From UBA3910 sp002391465 (lineage in GTDB: Bacteria; Bacillota; Limnochordia; Darwinibacteriales; Darwinibacteriaceae), in assembly GCA_030054835.1 (NCBI GenBank), contig JASGVS010000027.1, positions 1 through 64,000 on the forward strand: a stretch of DNA of 64,000 nucleotides, in the 5' to 3' direction. Below, one piece after another: positions 16,261 through 24,426 of the stretch. Both the position numbers and the translations under genes were made by a program. The notes under the pieces are model-generated. The model did not search any database. It was not told the origin of the DNA and saw only the letters and a list, made by a program, of their open reading frames with translations. The first letter of the stretch is position 1. Each line of letters begins with the position of its first letter.

Positions 16261-17172
16261 ATGAGGCGCATCGTAAGTGTGAGCATCGGCTCTTCCCTCA
16301 GGGACAGTAAAGCGGTTGTAAACGTCCGCGGTGAAGATTTTTCCATTGAAAGAATCGGCACAGATGGTGACATTGACAGAGCGATTAAGATGATTGAGGA
16401 GCTCGATGGCCAAGTGGCAGCCTTCGGCATGGGTGGCATTGACCTTTACTTAAGCGCCGGTAACCGCCGTTACATTTTGCGCGAGGCGAAACGAATCGCC
16501 CGGGCAGCCAAGGTTACGCCCATTGTGGACGGCTCAGGCCTCAAGAACACCCTTGAGCGCAGGGCGATCGAGACCTTGGTCAGGGAAGCCCCGGAAATGT
16601 TCGAGGGCAAACGGGTGCTGCTCACCTGCGCTCTGGATCGTTTCGGTATGGCCCAGGCCCTGGCCGAGATCGGCTGCGAAGTACTCTACGGTGATTTCCT
16701 CTTTGCCCTAGATCTAGATGTGCCCATCTACAGTCTCAAGGCTATGGAACGGGTGGTAAGGGTATTAGCACCTTTAGCGGTACAGCTGCCCTTTAAATGG
16801 CTCTATCCCATCGGTAAGAAACAGGAAGATAAGCCTAAAGCGGTTAAATTCGCTAAGTACTATGAGTGGGCGGACATTATTGCCGGCGATTACCATCAGA
16901 TCCGCAAATACATGCCGGAGAATTTGGCCGGCAAAACACTGATAACCAATACCATCACCCCCGGTGACGTTGAGTTTCTGCGGGAACGCAGCGTGCGGGA
17001 GTTGATCACAACTACGCCCAATATTGACGGTCGTTCCTTTGGCACGAATGTAATGGAAGGCCTGCTTGTCACGTTGATTGACAAGCCTCCCGCCGAAATT
17101 ACTGCTGCAGATTACAACCAGATTCTAGACGAACTGGGTTTAGTTCCACGGAGGGAATTGTTGGGCGCTTAA
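16261..17172 (+). CDS. Conserved protein often labelled quinate 5-dehydrogenase
   Basis: 303 residues. It begins RRIVSVSIGSSLRDSKAVV and contains AAFGMGGIDLYL, VDGSGLKNTLERR and a long C-terminal region with ITTTPNIDGRSFGTNVMEG. Relatives in Firmicutes are annotated quinate 5-dehydrogenase, but I see no shikimate-dehydrogenase signature and there are no quinate or shikimate genes nearby, so the name should be treated as unproven. Translated with the upstream regulator (3-base gap). The repeated glycine-rich loops suggest nucleotide or phosphate binding, which is inference. Confidence 0.6.
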   Translation: MRRIVSVSIGSSLRDSKAVVNVRGEDFSIERIGTDGDIDRAIKMIEELDGQVAAFGMGGIDLYLSAGNRRYILREAKRIARAAKVTPIVDGSGLKNTLERRAIETLVREAPEMFEGKRVLLTCALDRFGMAQALAEIGCEVLYGDFLFALDLDVPIYSLKAMERVVRVLAPLAVQLPFKWLYPIGKKQEDKPKAVKFAKYYEWADIIAGDYHQIRKYMPENLAGKTLITNTITPGDVEFLRERSVRELITTTPNIDGRSFGTNVMEGLLVTLIDKPPAEITAADYNQILDELGLVPRRELLGA

Positions 17173-17211
17173 TTTAGCTGGAGATAAGCCTCTGTTAGTG
17201 GGCTTGGGAAG

Positions 17212-17240
17212 GGGATGAGCATTCTTGACATCCCTTTTCT
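17212..17240 (+). terminator. Possible terminator overlapping the greA -35
   Basis: GGGATG (17212-17217) pairs with CATCCC (17229-17234) around an 11-base loop, followed by TTTTCT. The right arm and the loop include the greA TTGACA, so the element and the promoter share bases. Confidence 0.4.
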
Positions 17241-17253
17241 TGTTACTTATAAT
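17225..17253 (+). promoter_or_regulatory. greA: Perfect-consensus sigma-A promoter of greA
   Basis: TTGACA (17225-17230), exactly 17 bases, TATAAT (17248-17253). Both hexamers match consensus at every position, so strong constitutive transcription is expected unless the leader downstream intervenes. Confidence 0.92.
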
Positions 17254-17269
17254 AGATGGAGCATTGCGG

Positions 17270-17334
17270 AAGATTTGTAGATACCGAAGTTGTTTTCTAC
17301 CTGGGAGGGTATTATCTAGTTCACAAATCTTTTG
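17270..17334 (+). promoter_or_regulatory. greA: Structured leader RNA before greA
   Basis: AAGATTTGT (17270-17278) pairs with ACAAATCTT (17323-17331), and the adjacent AGAT (17279-17282) pairs with ATCT (17314-17317), closing a domain of about 60 bases that ends in TTTTG. It sits between the consensus promoter and the greA ribosome site and could be an attenuator or an RNA-binding site. No known riboswitch consensus was recognised. Confidence 0.45.
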
Positions 17335-17361
17335 AACTGTAATTGAAAGGGACTGAAGCGG

Positions 17362-17841
17362 ATGACCGATAAAGAAGTGTATCTAACCCCGGAGGGTTTG
17401 AAAAAGCTAGAAGCAGAACTGGAGTTTTTAAAGACAGTAAAAAGGCGTGAGGTAGCGGAACGGATTAGGGTCTCGCTGGAGTTTGGCGACATCAGTGAGA
17501 ACGCTGAGTACGATAACGCCAAAGAAGAACAAGCATTCATTGAAGGTAGAATCTTAACACTGGAAAAGTTACTGCGTAACGCCAAGCTTATTGAACCCAA
17601 CGAGGATGAGGACGAGGCTGTCGTCTCCTTAGGCAAAATGATTACACTACGGGATCTGGAAACATCTGAAGTCTTTGAATACCAGCTGGTGGGGTCGGCT
17701 GAGGCCAACCCGGCTGAAGCTAAAATCAGCAACGAATCCCCAGTGGGTCGGGCTATTATCGGTAAGATGCCCGGGGCCATTGTGGAAGTGGAGGTACTGG
17801 ACGGTACACTTCGCTACGAGATTGTGAAAGTTGCCAGATAA
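17362..17841 (+). CDS. greA: Transcription elongation factor GreA
   Basis: Rescues backtracked RNA polymerase by stimulating transcript cleavage. 159 residues: N-terminal antiparallel coiled coil with the acidic tip region GDISENAEYDNAKEEQ (near 50-62), then the C-terminal FKBP-like domain with SPVGRAIIGKMPGAIVEV. ATG 17362 follows GAAAGGGAC. The gene is 15 bases from lysS, a common pairing in Firmicutes. Confidence 0.96.
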   Translation: MTDKEVYLTPEGLKKLEAELEFLKTVKRREVAERIRVSLEFGDISENAEYDNAKEEQAFIEGRILTLEKLLRNAKLIEPNEDEDEAVVSLGKMITLRDLETSEVFEYQLVGSAEANPAEAKISNESPVGRAIIGKMPGAIVEVEVLDGTLRYEIVKVAR

Positions 17842-17856
17842 ACAGGGGGTAATAGT

Positions 17857-19353
17857 GTGAGTGAGCAGCAGATCGACTATCGAGGCGATAGGGACGAACT
17901 TAATGAATTGTTGAGAATACGCCGCGAAAAGCTGCAGTTCCTGATCGAACAGGGCCTTGATCCCTACGGCGATAAATTTGACCGAACTCATATGGCGGAT
18001 GATATTATTGCCAATTTTGACTCGCTGGAGGGGCAGGAAGCGGTTCTGGCAGGCAGGATTATGTCCATGCGCGGCCACGGTAAGGCCAGTTTTGCCGACC
18101 TAATGGATCCAAGCGGCCGCATCCAGCTCTATTTCAGAGTGAATACGCTGGGTGAGGAGAAATACGCCCTGTTGGATAAGATGGATATTGGCGACATCCT
18201 TGGTGTTAAGGGTACCATCTTTAGAACTCGGCGGGGCGAGATCAGTATTGAGGTTCAGGATTTCAAATTCCTGTCCAAATCACTGCGGCCTTTGCCAGAG
18301 AAATGGCATGGTCTCAAGGACGTTGATCTGCGATATCGCCAGCGCTATGTTGACCTTATCGTCAACCCTGAGGTGCGCAGGGTATTCGAAACCCGCAGCC
18401 GCATCATTCAAATTATCCGTCAAGTGCTAACCGAGCAGGGGTATATGGAAGTGGAGACTCCCATGCTCAACGTGATCGCGGGGGGAGCCAACGCCAGGCC
18501 CTTCATAACCCACCACAATGCACTGGACATGGATCTATACCTGCGTATTGCCCCTGAGTTGTACTTAAAACGCCTCTTGGTGGGCGGTTTTGAAAAGGTC
18601 TTTGAACTGGGTAAGAACTTCCGCAACGAAGGCCTGTCCACCAAGCATAACCCGGAATACACATCCTGTGAGATTTACAAAGCTTACGGCGATGCAGAAG
18701 ATATGATGAAGCTGACTGAGGAAGTCTTCGCCCGGATAGCAGTGGAGCTCACCGGCAGCACCAAAATTGTGTACCAGGATCAGGAGATCGATCTGACTCC
18801 GCCTTGGCCGAGAAAGCCCATGCTGGAAGCTATTAAGGAGTATTCAGGTGTGGATCTAGCCGTCCTCAGCTTAGAGGAAGCCCGTCTGGCTGCCAAGGAG
18901 AAAGGTTTGGAACTGGATCCCAAGGCAGGCTATGGTCAGATTGTGGAAGAGTTCTTTGATGCATTTGTGGAGCCCAAGCTCATTCAGCCCATCTTCATAA
19001 CGGAGCATCCTGTGGAGGTAAGTCCTTTGGCTAAGCGGAAAAAGGACAATCCCAGAATCACGGATCGTTTCGAGCCTTTTATCGTTACCTGGGAAGTGGC
19101 CAATGGCTTTACTGAGCTAAACGATCCCATTGATCAGGAACAGCGCTTCCGCCAGCAGATGGAACAGCGGGAACAGGGGGACGATGAAGCCCACATGATG
19201 GACGAGGACTACATCCGGGCACTGGAATATGGCATGCCGCCCGCAGGTGGGCTTGGTTTTGGCATCGACAGGATGGTTATGCTCTTTACCAACTCCGTAT
19301 CCATCCGCGACGTCCTGCTCTTTCCCCATATGCGTCCCCGTCAGGACATTTAA
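17857..19353 (+). CDS. lysS: Lysyl-tRNA synthetase (class II)
   Basis: 498 residues: N-terminal OB fold for the anticodon (GRIMSMRGHGKASFADL), then the class II catalytic core with motif 1 near VETPMLNV, motif 2 FRNEGLSTKHNPEYT, and motif 3 GGLGFGIDRMVML near the C-terminus. GTG 17857 follows CAGGGGGT. The stop is 9 bases from the end of a convergent minus-strand gene; no terminator is evident between them. Confidence 0.97.
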   Translation: MSEQQIDYRGDRDELNELLRIRREKLQFLIEQGLDPYGDKFDRTHMADDIIANFDSLEGQEAVLAGRIMSMRGHGKASFADLMDPSGRIQLYFRVNTLGEEKYALLDKMDIGDILGVKGTIFRTRRGEISIEVQDFKFLSKSLRPLPEKWHGLKDVDLRYRQRYVDLIVNPEVRRVFETRSRIIQIIRQVLTEQGYMEVETPMLNVIAGGANARPFITHHNALDMDLYLRIAPELYLKRLLVGGFEKVFELGKNFRNEGLSTKHNPEYTSCEIYKAYGDAEDMMKLTEEVFARIAVELTGSTKIVYQDQEIDLTPPWPRKPMLEAIKEYSGVDLAVLSLEEARLAAKEKGLELDPKAGYGQIVEEFFDAFVEPKLIQPIFITEHPVEVSPLAKRKKDNPRITDRFEPFIVTWEVANGFTELNDPIDQEQRFRQQMEQREQGDDEAHMMDEDYIRALEYGMPPAGGLGFGIDRMVMLFTNSVSIRDVLLFPHMRPRQDI

Positions 19354-19362
19354 CCCACACGG

Positions 19363-20448
19363 CTATTTCAAGCGGCGCCGGCCGAACCGGCCCGCCATAC
19401 GTTTCCAGGCGGCTGAAAAGCCGCCTGAATTGATCACGAAGAAAACAACTGCCCCCGCACTGACAAAGGCCACGAGCCCATAGATGCTGCGGCGGGCAGT
19501 TTTGTTTTGCTCCGAACCCGCCGCCTCAGCAGTGGGTCCGTAAAAGTACAAATCGACCACTTCTGCAAAGAGGCTGATTCCCCGCTCCGCAGCGGAGCGA
19601 TTGTTGGTGTGGGCACCTGCCTCTAAGAGCAGGCTTAAGGGGGAGAGGTCTTGGTTGTAATTGCCCCGGCCGAAATAAATACCCTTAATAAGTCCGGGGT
19701 AGAGCTCATCGCTGATCTTCTTGAGGGATTGGGCGTACTGCCGGTTCAAACTCAAATTCTGGTTTTGCCTGCCCACCACGAACTGGACGCTGGTCACCCA
19801 TTCGTCGTTGAGCTGGACGGCGTAATAGTGTTGGGGAGCCGCATCTCGATGCACATCGAAAATGGCGTCCGGCTCCTTAGACAGCAGTTCCAGCACCGTT
19901 TCCCTGGAGCGCCGGTAGGCCCCCCGATCGTGGGGGAGATGGAGCTGCTCAGAGTACTCAATTTTGATGCCTCGCTCCTGCAATGCTTTGGCGAAAGCTT
20001 TACCCACTTGATGGATGCCACCTTTACCGTTGATGCTGTCTGTGCCATCGGTGGGAACGTAACTTTCCGCGTTATGGGTATGGTAAATCGCCATAGTCCC
20101 CTTCTCCGCCTTGGCAGCGCGTAAGCCCAGCGCTTTACGCAGTTCGGTAAGGGGAACGACCTCCAGTTCTACCTCTCCCACAAATTCCGTTCTGGCAATC
20201 CCCGCTTCAGCGTCTACCTCAATTACCTCATAGAGTCGATTCTGACTGTCTAGGTACTGATCTTCCACATAGACCATGCGGCCCGTCTCCAGTAGTACCT
20301 CCCCGTCCGGATCTAGGATAGTGTAGTACTGGCCACTGGGAAGGAAGCCCCCCCAGTCATCGTCCGAGTCTGCCAAGGCAGTCCCAAATAGATTGATTAC
20401 AAACAAGAGGATAAGGAAGGGGATTAACTCATACCTATTCAGAATCAT
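19363..20448 (-). CDS. SpoIIP-family peptidoglycan hydrolase with C-terminal membrane helix
   Basis: 361 residues. An N-terminal signal/anchor (about 9-27), a beta-rich linker, then the SpoIIP amidase domain: IYHTHNAESYVPTDG (His123, His125, Glu128), HQVGKAFAKALQ, DVHRDA and a late LLLEAGAHTNN. SpoIIP removes stem peptides during engulfment with SpoIID. Unlike the Bacillus protein, a second hydrophobic helix and a basic tail close the C-terminus (about 325-361). The ATG overlaps the stop of the upstream membrane gene by 14 bases, so they form an operon. Confidence 0.85.
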   Translation of the reverse strand: MILNRYELIPFLILLFVINLFGTALADSDDDWGGFLPSGQYYTILDPDGEVLLETGRMVYVEDQYLDSQNRLYEVIEVDAEAGIARTEFVGEVELEVVPLTELRKALGLRAAKAEKGTMAIYHTHNAESYVPTDGTDSINGKGGIHQVGKAFAKALQERGIKIEYSEQLHLPHDRGAYRRSRETVLELLSKEPDAIFDVHRDAAPQHYYAVQLNDEWVTSVQFVVGRQNQNLSLNRQYAQSLKKISDELYPGLIKGIYFGRGNYNQDLSPLSLLLEAGAHTNNRSAAERGISLFAEVVDLYFYGPTAEAAGSEQNKTARRSIYGLVAFVSAGAVVFFVINSGGFSAAWKRMAGRFGRRRLK

Positions 20449-21073
20449 CGCCTCCCTGTTCGGTTAAGGTGCCTTTGTGCAGAAACTCCCGCACCTCACC
20501 AATCACCTCAGCGATAAATACCGCCAGGAAGGGGCAGATTACCGCGCTTGAGAACATACCTCCGCTGCCCAGGACAATGGGTTGGTTGATGCCCTGCACG
20601 AGAAGTTGGATAAAGGCGACCAAATCGGCCAGGAAAACACCTAAAATGCCCGCGATAAAAGCACCCCGGCGGGAGCGGTTCCAGAGGTAGGCGAGGAGCC
20701 CGGCGAATATACCGGCGCTGAAGACCGGGTCCAAAAGCCCCGGATCGGGGGGCAGCACCTTATCTGTTATGACCACTAATAGCGCTGTCGCCAAGCTGAT
20801 GCCCAGGGCACTAGCACTTTCCCTTGGAGATGTGGTTAGGAGGAGATAGGCCGCGATACCAAGCAGCGCCACCGAACCCAAATTCACCCTGAGGTGAAGA
20901 CCGAGGTTGATGGTAGGGAAGAAGTGTCCGGCGATCATGGCTGCCAGGATGAGTAGGGCGGCCGTATCGGTTAATCGCATGCGGTCCAAGACCCTTTGTC
21001 CCAGTCCGAGGAAGATGAGGATACTTACTAGTGCAAGGAGAAAAACACTGGTGAAAGGCTGGATCTGATTCAC
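20435..21073 (-). CDS. Multi-span membrane protein, DUF1614-like
   Basis: 212 residues with about six hydrophobic segments from residue 8 to 195, including LLILAAMIAGHFFPTINLGLHLRVNLG and a glycine-rich GAFIAGILGVFLADLV. It resembles DUF1614 membrane proteins, which have no assigned function. It overlaps the SpoIIP-like gene by 14 bases on the same strand, which suggests a shared role in sporulation or envelope work. The GTG start at 21073 directly abuts an AAGAAGG ribosome-like sequence, which is unusually close. Confidence 0.55.
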   Translation of the reverse strand: MNQIQPFTSVFLLALVSILIFLGLGQRVLDRMRLTDTAALLILAAMIAGHFFPTINLGLHLRVNLGSVALLGIAAYLLLTTSPRESASALGISLATALLVVITDKVLPPDPGLLDPVFSAGIFAGLLAYLWNRSRRGAFIAGILGVFLADLVAFIQLLVQGINQPIVLGSGGMFSSAVICPFLAVFIAEVIGEVREFLHKGTLTEQGGDDSE

Positions 21074-21103
21074 CTTCTTGTCTCTAGACTAGTTTTAGTT
21101 TAC

Positions 21104-21131
21104 AAAAAAACCCCCGTAATATACACGGGGG
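21104..21131 (-). terminator. Terminator of the YtvI-like gene
   Basis: Read on the minus strand, CCCCCGT pairs with ACGGGGG around a 7-base loop and is followed by seven T. It separates the transporter gene from the membrane/SpoIIP pair. Confidence 0.9.
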
Positions 21132-21149
21132 TGGGAGGACATGGGAGGT

Positions 21150-22217
21150 CTACTCCTGGAACGGTGGGAATTTGAACAGGCCCGATAGGGTGGCTGCTCT
21201 GATTAAAATGGCGATGAGGGGTCCCACAAAGATGCCCCAAACACCGAAGAAGACGATGCCGCCATAGATAGCCATGAGCATTAGGAGGGGATGGATACCC
21301 ACCGAGTCGCCCATGATCTTAGGTTCGGAGAGTTGTCTTACTGCAAAAATTACCAAGTACAGAATTGTCAGATAAACCGCCCGATCGGTGGAACCCATAA
21401 TTACGTTTACAGCGACCCATGGGGTAAACATGATTCCCGGGCCCACAACCGGAATATTGTCCAGAATCCCGATTAAAATGGCTATGAGGAGCCAATAACG
21501 GGTGCCGATTAAGAACAGACCAACACCTGCAATCACTGTGGATATAATCAGCATCAGCAAGCGCCCTTTGACAAATCCCAAAAGGTCAGTGGCAACTAAC
21601 TTCCTGGTGTGTCCCACCTGGCCCCTAAAACGGGGAGGAACGAAATTCATCAGCGTATCCAGGATCAAATCCTTGTCCCTGGCTATAAAAAAGGTGGAGA
21701 CTAAACTGATTAAACTTACAACAACGAAAACGGGAAGGCTGGTGAATGCCGCCAGCACCTTATTGATCAGGTCCCTTGTCCCCGTTTCCAGTACAACCAA
21801 GAAGTCCTGTACACTGCGTTGAATATTGAGGCTGACAATGGGGGGCAGGGCTTCGTTGAAGTGCTCGAATTGGGCCAGTAAATCATCGGTTAAATTGGTA
21901 ATAGTTTCCCGGTATTGGGGCAATAATAAAGCTAGGTCCATTAGTTCAGAGATCATTTTGCCTACTACCAGGAATAATAAGTACCAGGCTATGAGCCCAA
22001 CTGCCACCAGAACTGTCAAAACCGCTATCCCCCGGGGAAGGCGTATCCTTCTTTCTAAAAAGGAGATCAGGGGCTCGAGCAGGATGGCAAAAGTCAGACC
22101 GACCAGAAATGGGAGTAGGGCGGTGGCCAGCTGTTTGGAGAAAAGGAGCAGCAAGATGACAACTGCTGCAAGTATAATGATCCGTTTTGGTGTGAACATG
22201 TCGCGCCAAGACCGCAC
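21150..22217 (-). CDS. AI-2E family transporter, YtvI-like
   Basis: 355 residues with about eight transmembrane segments. The family hallmarks are IGILDNIPVVGPGIMFTPW and the closing VWGIFVGPLIAI; LISLVSTFFIARDKD matches the region conserved in the sporulation membrane protein YtvI. Substrates for this family vary and autoinducer-2 export is shown only for some members, so transport of AI-2 should not be assumed. GTG 22217 follows GGGAGGGG with 7-base spacing. It has its own minus-strand promoter and terminator. Confidence 0.85.
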   Translation of the reverse strand: MRSWRDMFTPKRIIILAAVVILLLLFSKQLATALLPFLVGLTFAILLEPLISFLERRIRLPRGIAVLTVLVAVGLIAWYLLFLVVGKMISELMDLALLLPQYRETITNLTDDLLAQFEHFNEALPPIVSLNIQRSVQDFLVVLETGTRDLINKVLAAFTSLPVFVVVSLISLVSTFFIARDKDLILDTLMNFVPPRFRGQVGHTRKLVATDLLGFVKGRLLMLIISTVIAGVGLFLIGTRYWLLIAILIGILDNIPVVGPGIMFTPWVAVNVIMGSTDRAVYLTILYLVIFAVRQLSEPKIMGDSVGIHPLLMLMAIYGGIVFFGVWGIFVGPLIAILIRAATLSGLFKFPPFQE

Positions 22218-22251
22218 AGAAAGGCCCCTCCCTTCCTTTGTCTACGACTTT

Positions 22252-22280
22252 AGTATATTATGTTCGACCCTTATTTGCAA
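22252..22280 (-). promoter_or_regulatory. Sigma-A promoter of the YtvI-like gene
   Basis: On the minus strand, TTGCAA (22280-22275), 17 bases, TATACT (22257-22252). It lies 35 bases before the GTG start and back to back with a plus-strand promoter. Confidence 0.75.
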
Positions 22281-22308
22281 TAAATGGGGTGTGCGTTTTT
22301 TCGCTAAA

Positions 22309-22337
22309 TTGACAGAACGTACCTTTATTAGTATAAT
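22309..22337 (+). promoter_or_regulatory. Perfect-consensus sigma-A promoter of the SleB-like gene
   Basis: TTGACA (22309-22314), 17 bases, TATAAT (22332-22337). All twelve positions match consensus. This argues that the downstream wall hydrolase is made in vegetative cells rather than only in the forespore. Confidence 0.9.
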
Positions 22338-22388
22338 GCAGCATATGCACATAGCAGTATAAATCATAGTATAAAGAGAGGTCTGGTA

Positions 22389-23189
22389 ATGGTTTTTGAA
22401 CCAGCTAATGCAAAAAACAATACAAGATTAGCTGTCTTCGCCTGCCTGGCCCTTGCAGTTCTCCTTGTGACCCAGTCTGGGTTCATCTTTCAGCCGGAAG
22501 AGATAGCAGAGGCTGAAATGGCGGAAGCAGTGCCTGTTGAGACCGAATCGGAAGAGATTACTGTCTCGACAGAAGCTGTTCCAGTGGAGGAACTGGAGGA
22601 AGAAGGCGAAGCAGAAGAAGATGTCCAACTCCCTGGGGACAAGCCCAAGTATCGCTCCCTGGGAACTTATCAAGTGCAAAAAGGGGACAGCCTATATTGG
22701 ATCGCGGGCAGTTACGGGATTTCCGTGGAGGAGCTGCGGGAGCTGAACGACCTTGAGTCGGATGTACTAGCGGTTGGGCAGCGTTTGGTTGTGCCCCATG
22801 ATTTCAAAAAACTGTATCCCACTGGCGTACGCCTTTCCAACATGGAAGTGGAATGGCTGGCCCAGATGATTTACGCCGAGGCTAGGGGTGAGCCCTATTT
22901 GGGCCAAGTCGCTGTGGGTGCGGTGATTATTAACCGCATGTTGAGTCCCCAGTTTCCCAACACGCTGCGGGGTGTGCTCTTCCAGAGAAACGCCTTCCAG
23001 CCAATTAGAAACGGAGCGTTTTACAACACTCCTAACGAATCTGCTCGCAGGGCAGCGTTGGAGGCCCTAAACGGCCACGATCCAACGGGCGGTGCACTCT
23101 TCTTTTTTAATCCCCGCCAGTCTACTGACCGGTTTATGCACAGCCGACCGGCGACAACAACAATCGGACAGCATAGGTTCACAAACTAA
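22389..23189 (+). CDS. LysM plus SleB-like cell wall hydrolase
   Basis: 266 residues. Membrane anchor or signal at 13-32, a Glu/Val-rich linker, a LysM repeat at about 93-137 (YQVQKGDSLYWIA ... VGQRLVVP), and a C-terminal SleB/CwlJ domain from 155 with the putative catalytic Glu164 in IYAEARGE, followed by GQVAVGAVIINR and GALFFFNP. Such enzymes are lytic transglycosylases, classically acting on spore cortex. The perfect sigma-A promoter suggests vegetative expression. ATG 22389 follows AGAGAGGT. Confidence 0.9.
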   Translation: MVFEPANAKNNTRLAVFACLALAVLLVTQSGFIFQPEEIAEAEMAEAVPVETESEEITVSTEAVPVEELEEEGEAEEDVQLPGDKPKYRSLGTYQVQKGDSLYWIAGSYGISVEELRELNDLESDVLAVGQRLVVPHDFKKLYPTGVRLSNMEVEWLAQMIYAEARGEPYLGQVAVGAVIINRMLSPQFPNTLRGVLFQRNAFQPIRNGAFYNTPNESARRAALEALNGHDPTGGALFFFNPRQSTDRFMHSRPATTTIGQHRFTN

Positions 23190-23220
23190 AAGGTACTGCC
23201 CAAACCGGGCAGTACCTTTT
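23188..23220 (+). terminator. Bidirectional terminator between the SleB-like gene and ackA
   Basis: AAAAGGTACTGCCC pairs with GGGCAGTACCTTTT over 14 bp, with A-rich and T-rich flanks that serve both strands. It overlaps the SleB-like stop and lies 19 bases from the end of ackA. Confidence 0.92.
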
Positions 23221-23238
23221 TACTTCAGTTCGCAAGTA

Positions 23239-24426
23239 TTAAAGAAGGGCAACCGTATCTCTGGCGATTACAACCTCTTCGTCCGTTCCCACCACGAACA
23301 CCTTTACCTTGGAGTCTGGTGTGGAGATTTCCAGGTCTTCACCCCGGCGGTTGTTCAGCTCAGGATCGATCTTAACGCCCAAGTATTCCAGGTTGCGGCA
23401 GACCGCATCCCGTACGGAAGGAGTGTTCTCGCCGATACCGGCTGTAAAGACAATGGCGTCTACACCATTCATGGAGGCGGTGTAGGCACCTACGTACTTG
23501 AGGATGCGGTTGATGAAGATATCAAAGGCCACCTTGCAGAGGCGGTCGTCTTCCGCGATACCCTTTTCAATGTCCCTCATATCGCTCACACCGGCAATGC
23601 CGTACAGCCCGGAATGCTTGTTCAGCATGGAGTCGATCTCATGCAGATTAAGTTCTTCCTTCTTCATGATGTAAAAGATTGCACCGGGATCGATGTCACC
23701 GCTTCGAGTACCCATCATCAAACCTTCTAGGGGTGTGAAGCCCATGGAAGTATCTACCGATTTACCACCTTGAACCGCGGCAATACTTGCTCCATTGCCC
23801 AGGTGGCAGGTGATGATCTTGAGATCTTCTATATTCTTACCCATGAGCTCAGCGGTGCGCTGGGATACGTATTTATGACTTGTGCCGTGGAAACCGTAGC
23901 GGCGTACTTTGTGGCGCTGGTAGACGGTGTACGGAATGGCATACAAAAACGCATGGGGCGGTATGGTTGAATGGAAGGCGGTGTCAAATACAGCTACCTG
24001 AGGAGTTTTGGGCATAATCTTCTCAGCAGCCCGGATTCCCATTAAGTTGGCTGGGTTATGGAGCGGTGCCAAGTCTGACAACGATTCTAAGATCTCTTTC
24101 GTACGTTCGTTGATCAAAACGGAGTCGGAGAAGGATTCGCCGCCGTGGACGACCCTGTGTCCCACCGCATCGATTTCATCCACACTCTTAATACTGCCGT
24201 GCTCAGGATCCGTCAAAAGGTTGAGACACTCCCGGATTGCCGTTGTATGTTCTAAAATGGGCATAGTTTTGCTTACTTCTTCTTTGCCCGTGGATTGATG
24301 GGTGATCACTGCATTGTCCTGGCCGACGCGCTCTACCTTACCTTCGGCCATGACACTTTCGTCACGCATATCGTACAGCTTATATTTCACAGATGATGAA
24401 CCGCAGTTCAAGACAAAGATGATCAT
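23239..24426 (-). CDS. ackA: Acetate kinase
   Basis: Interconverts acetyl phosphate plus ADP and acetate plus ATP, the energy-yielding end of acetogenic fermentation. 395 residues. N-terminal VLNCGSSSVKYKL, HRVVHGGE, FDTAFH, YGFHGTSHKYV and TAGIGENTPSVR are all canonical ASKHA-fold motifs. Its ATG overlaps the stop of the upstream dehydrogenase by 4 bases (ATGA). No phosphotransacetylase gene is adjacent, which is less usual. Confidence 0.97.
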   Translation of the reverse strand: MIIFVLNCGSSSVKYKLYDMRDESVMAEGKVERVGQDNAVITHQSTGKEEVSKTMPILEHTTAIRECLNLLTDPEHGSIKSVDEIDAVGHRVVHGGESFSDSVLINERTKEILESLSDLAPLHNPANLMGIRAAEKIMPKTPQVAVFDTAFHSTIPPHAFLYAIPYTVYQRHKVRRYGFHGTSHKYVSQRTAELMGKNIEDLKIITCHLGNGASIAAVQGGKSVDTSMGFTPLEGLMMGTRSGDIDPGAIFYIMKKEELNLHEIDSMLNKHSGLYGIAGVSDMRDIEKGIAEDDRLCKVAFDIFINRILKYVGAYTASMNGVDAIVFTAGIGENTPSVRDAVCRNLEYLGVKIDPELNNRRGEDLEISTPDSKVKVFVVGTDEEVVIARDTVALL

